Shown one piece after another: positions 12,609-13,288 of a stretch of DNA of 13,288 nucleotides. A model generated the notes under the pieces. It worked only from the letters and a program-made list of their open reading frames with translations. It was not told the DNA's origin and did not search any database. The position numbers and the translations under genes were made by a program. This DNA comes from JBAWXE01 sp037144255 (GTDB lineage: Bacteria > Bacteroidota > Bacteroidia > Chitinophagales > Chitinophagaceae): positions 1 to 13,288 of the forward strand of contig JBAWXE010000077.1 of assembly GCA_037144255.1 (NCBI GenBank), in the 5' to 3' direction. Each line of letters opens with the position of its first letter. The first letter of the stretch is position 1.

Positions 12609-12647
12609 TCAAATGTTACATTTCTTCTGATTTTTTTGTGGTTACAT
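12609..12647. repeat. Left copy of the ~40-base repeat flanking the orphan gene
   Basis: The unit runs TCAAA-n-GTTACATT, a short pyrimidine-rich part, TGATTTTTTT, then TGGTTACAT. It aligns with 13223-13262 over its full length with one added base and a few substitutions, in the same orientation. Each copy has two GTTACAT boxes, 26 or 27 bases apart. It lies beyond the 3' end of the minus-strand orphan gene. Confidence 0.7.
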
Positions 12648-12686
12648 TATCTGATAAGTGATTGGGTGTGATGGTGTTGTGTGATC

Positions 12687-12707
12687 TCAAAAGTTACATT
12701 TGCTTCT
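12687..12707. repeat. Partial copy of the GTTACATT repeat
   Basis: TCAAAAGTTACATTTGCTTCT matches the first half of the flanking repeat unit. Its GTTACAT box lies 52 bases (2 x 26) from the second box of the left copy. It ends 13 bases before the stop codon of the orphan gene. Confidence 0.55.
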
Positions 12708-12720
12708 CACGAGGCAATTA

Positions 12721-13191
12721 TTAACTCCTTAATGATACATATAATTGGGAGAGTAGTTGATCAGGGAAAGGGCGTCCCCATTTTTCAAGATATTTATCGA
12801 GGCCATAGTTGGCGATGAATTCCTGAAGGTAAGTACATATCATATATATGAACTCGTAAGTAAAACAATATGCTGAGAATACAGGTGAACCTATGCGTTC
12901 TATTCCCTCTTCGTCATCAATCAAATCAAAAAAAACGTTGTCGAATATTTCTATTCGGATAATGTTGCTAGATATTTCGGTTATGATCATCTGATGCAAA
13001 GATGCTTCAGATTCAAACCCGACAAGTTCAAGCACAGATTCGCTTTTCCGAATACGAAGGAGAGCCTGCAATAGATCTGCGAGGGGATCTGAAACATATT
13101 CAATGACAATAGTTACTAACTGTTTGTCAGAGGCAAAGCCTATTTCTCCCCAGCCGTAGCCAGTGAGTTTAAGATCGAATTGAGTATTCAC
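12721..13191 (-). CDS. Unrecognised 156-residue acidic protein
   Basis: I cannot name a family. The product is soluble-looking, acidic and has no signal peptide. Visible features are YGWGEI (residues 12-17), an amphipathic helix in YVSDPLADLLQALLRI (32-47), a hydrophobic strand pair followed by FDNVFFDLIDDEEG, an aromatic helix (about 107-128) and WGRPFPDQLL near the end. The general style (small, acidic, YVSDPLADLL helix) recalls small bacterial proteins found as singletons or as immunity partners of contact-dependent toxins, but that is a weak impression. The start is a GTG at 13191 with no Shine-Dalgarno sequence; no nearby ATG offers a better one. On the minus strand the upstream repeat reads TGTAACCTTTGACC, which is one base too long to be a TAnnTTTG box. 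Two copies of a repeat bracket the gene. Confidence 0.65.
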   Translation of the reverse strand: MNTQFDLKLTGYGWGEIGFASDKQLVTIVIEYVSDPLADLLQALLRIRKSESVLELVGFESEASLHQMIITEISSNIIRIEIFDNVFFDLIDDEEGIERIGSPVFSAYCFTYEFIYMICTYLQEFIANYGLDKYLEKWGRPFPDQLLSQLYVSLRS

Positions 13192-13222
13192 TGTACGATA
13201 TTATGATTTTTTTTGTGAAGGG

Positions 13223-13262
13223 TCAAAGGTTACATTCTCTGTGATTTTTTTTATGGTTACAT
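13223..13262. repeat. Right copy of the ~40-base repeat flanking the orphan gene
   Basis: Same unit and orientation as the copy at 12609-12647: TCAAAGGTTACATT, a pyrimidine-rich part, TGATTTTTTTT, then ATGGTTACAT. It lies 31 bases upstream of the orphan gene's GTG start, so it is also placed to hold promoter elements for that gene. A further TGATTTTTTTTGTG at 13204-13217 echoes the central part of the unit. Confidence 0.7.
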
Positions 13263-13288
13263 GGGAAGTTTGAGTGGTTGATAATCAA

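Noticed and set aside
12561..12671. 36-codon frame (MRQCDECDNVMKV...) with a CxxC and a hydrophobic stretch
   Set aside because: It is built mostly from the 17-base duplication and the T-rich repeat, which explain both the cysteines and the hydrophobic run. No start signal is seen.
12609..13262. Flanking repeats as ends of an insertion sequence
   Set aside because: The copies are direct, not inverted, no transposase is present between them and no target-site duplication could be identified.

Overview
The window looks like chromosomal DNA of a Bacteroidota bacterium, most likely of the Chitinophagales type. Three things point there: a secreted protein ending in a type IX secretion (T9SS) C-terminal sorting domain, promoters of the TAnnTTTG type, and few Shine-Dalgarno sequences. 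By eye the DNA is moderately AT-rich. I see no tRNA, rRNA, CRISPR array, transposase, integrase or recognisable defence system. This reads as an ordinary housekeeping and surface-protein region with several points worth a second look.

Layout. Positions 2-391 (+) hold the 3' part of a small Ala/Lys-rich lipoprotein whose N-terminus lies outside the window. A perfect 30-base palindrome (410-439) separates it from a convergent EGF-domain lipoprotein (460-987, -). A divergent promoter region (about 1020-1136) then drives that lipoprotein leftward and a 496-residue exported TPR-like protein rightward (1137-2627). After an AT-rich spacer comes the dominant gene, 2904-8003 (+), encoding a 1699-residue secreted protein: signal peptide, 13 Ig-like repeats, a WTG/NW segment, a beta-rich stalk and a T9SS tail. 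It ends at a strong terminator (8028-8065). Next are a YdjM-type membrane metal-dependent hydrolase (8088-9110, +) and, convergent and overlapping it by 4 bases, a cardiolipin-synthase-like phospholipase D (9107-10276, -). Upstream of the latter is a TIGR03118-type beta-propeller lipoprotein (10417-11526, -), whose terminator hairpin overlaps the longest possible start of the phospholipase. A class I SAM-dependent methyltransferase (11799-12557, +) follows. The right end has short repeats and an unrecognised 156-residue acidic protein (12721-13191, -) bracketed by two copies of a roughly 40-base repeat.

How the genes fit together. Five of the eight genes carry an N-terminal export signal: three lipoproteins, the TPR protein and the giant Ig-like protein. 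Two more, the YdjM-like protein and the phospholipase D, probably act at the membrane. The theme is cell envelope and surface rather than one pathway. Most genes look like single transcription units set apart by promoters or terminators, and I see no operon that ties them into a single system.
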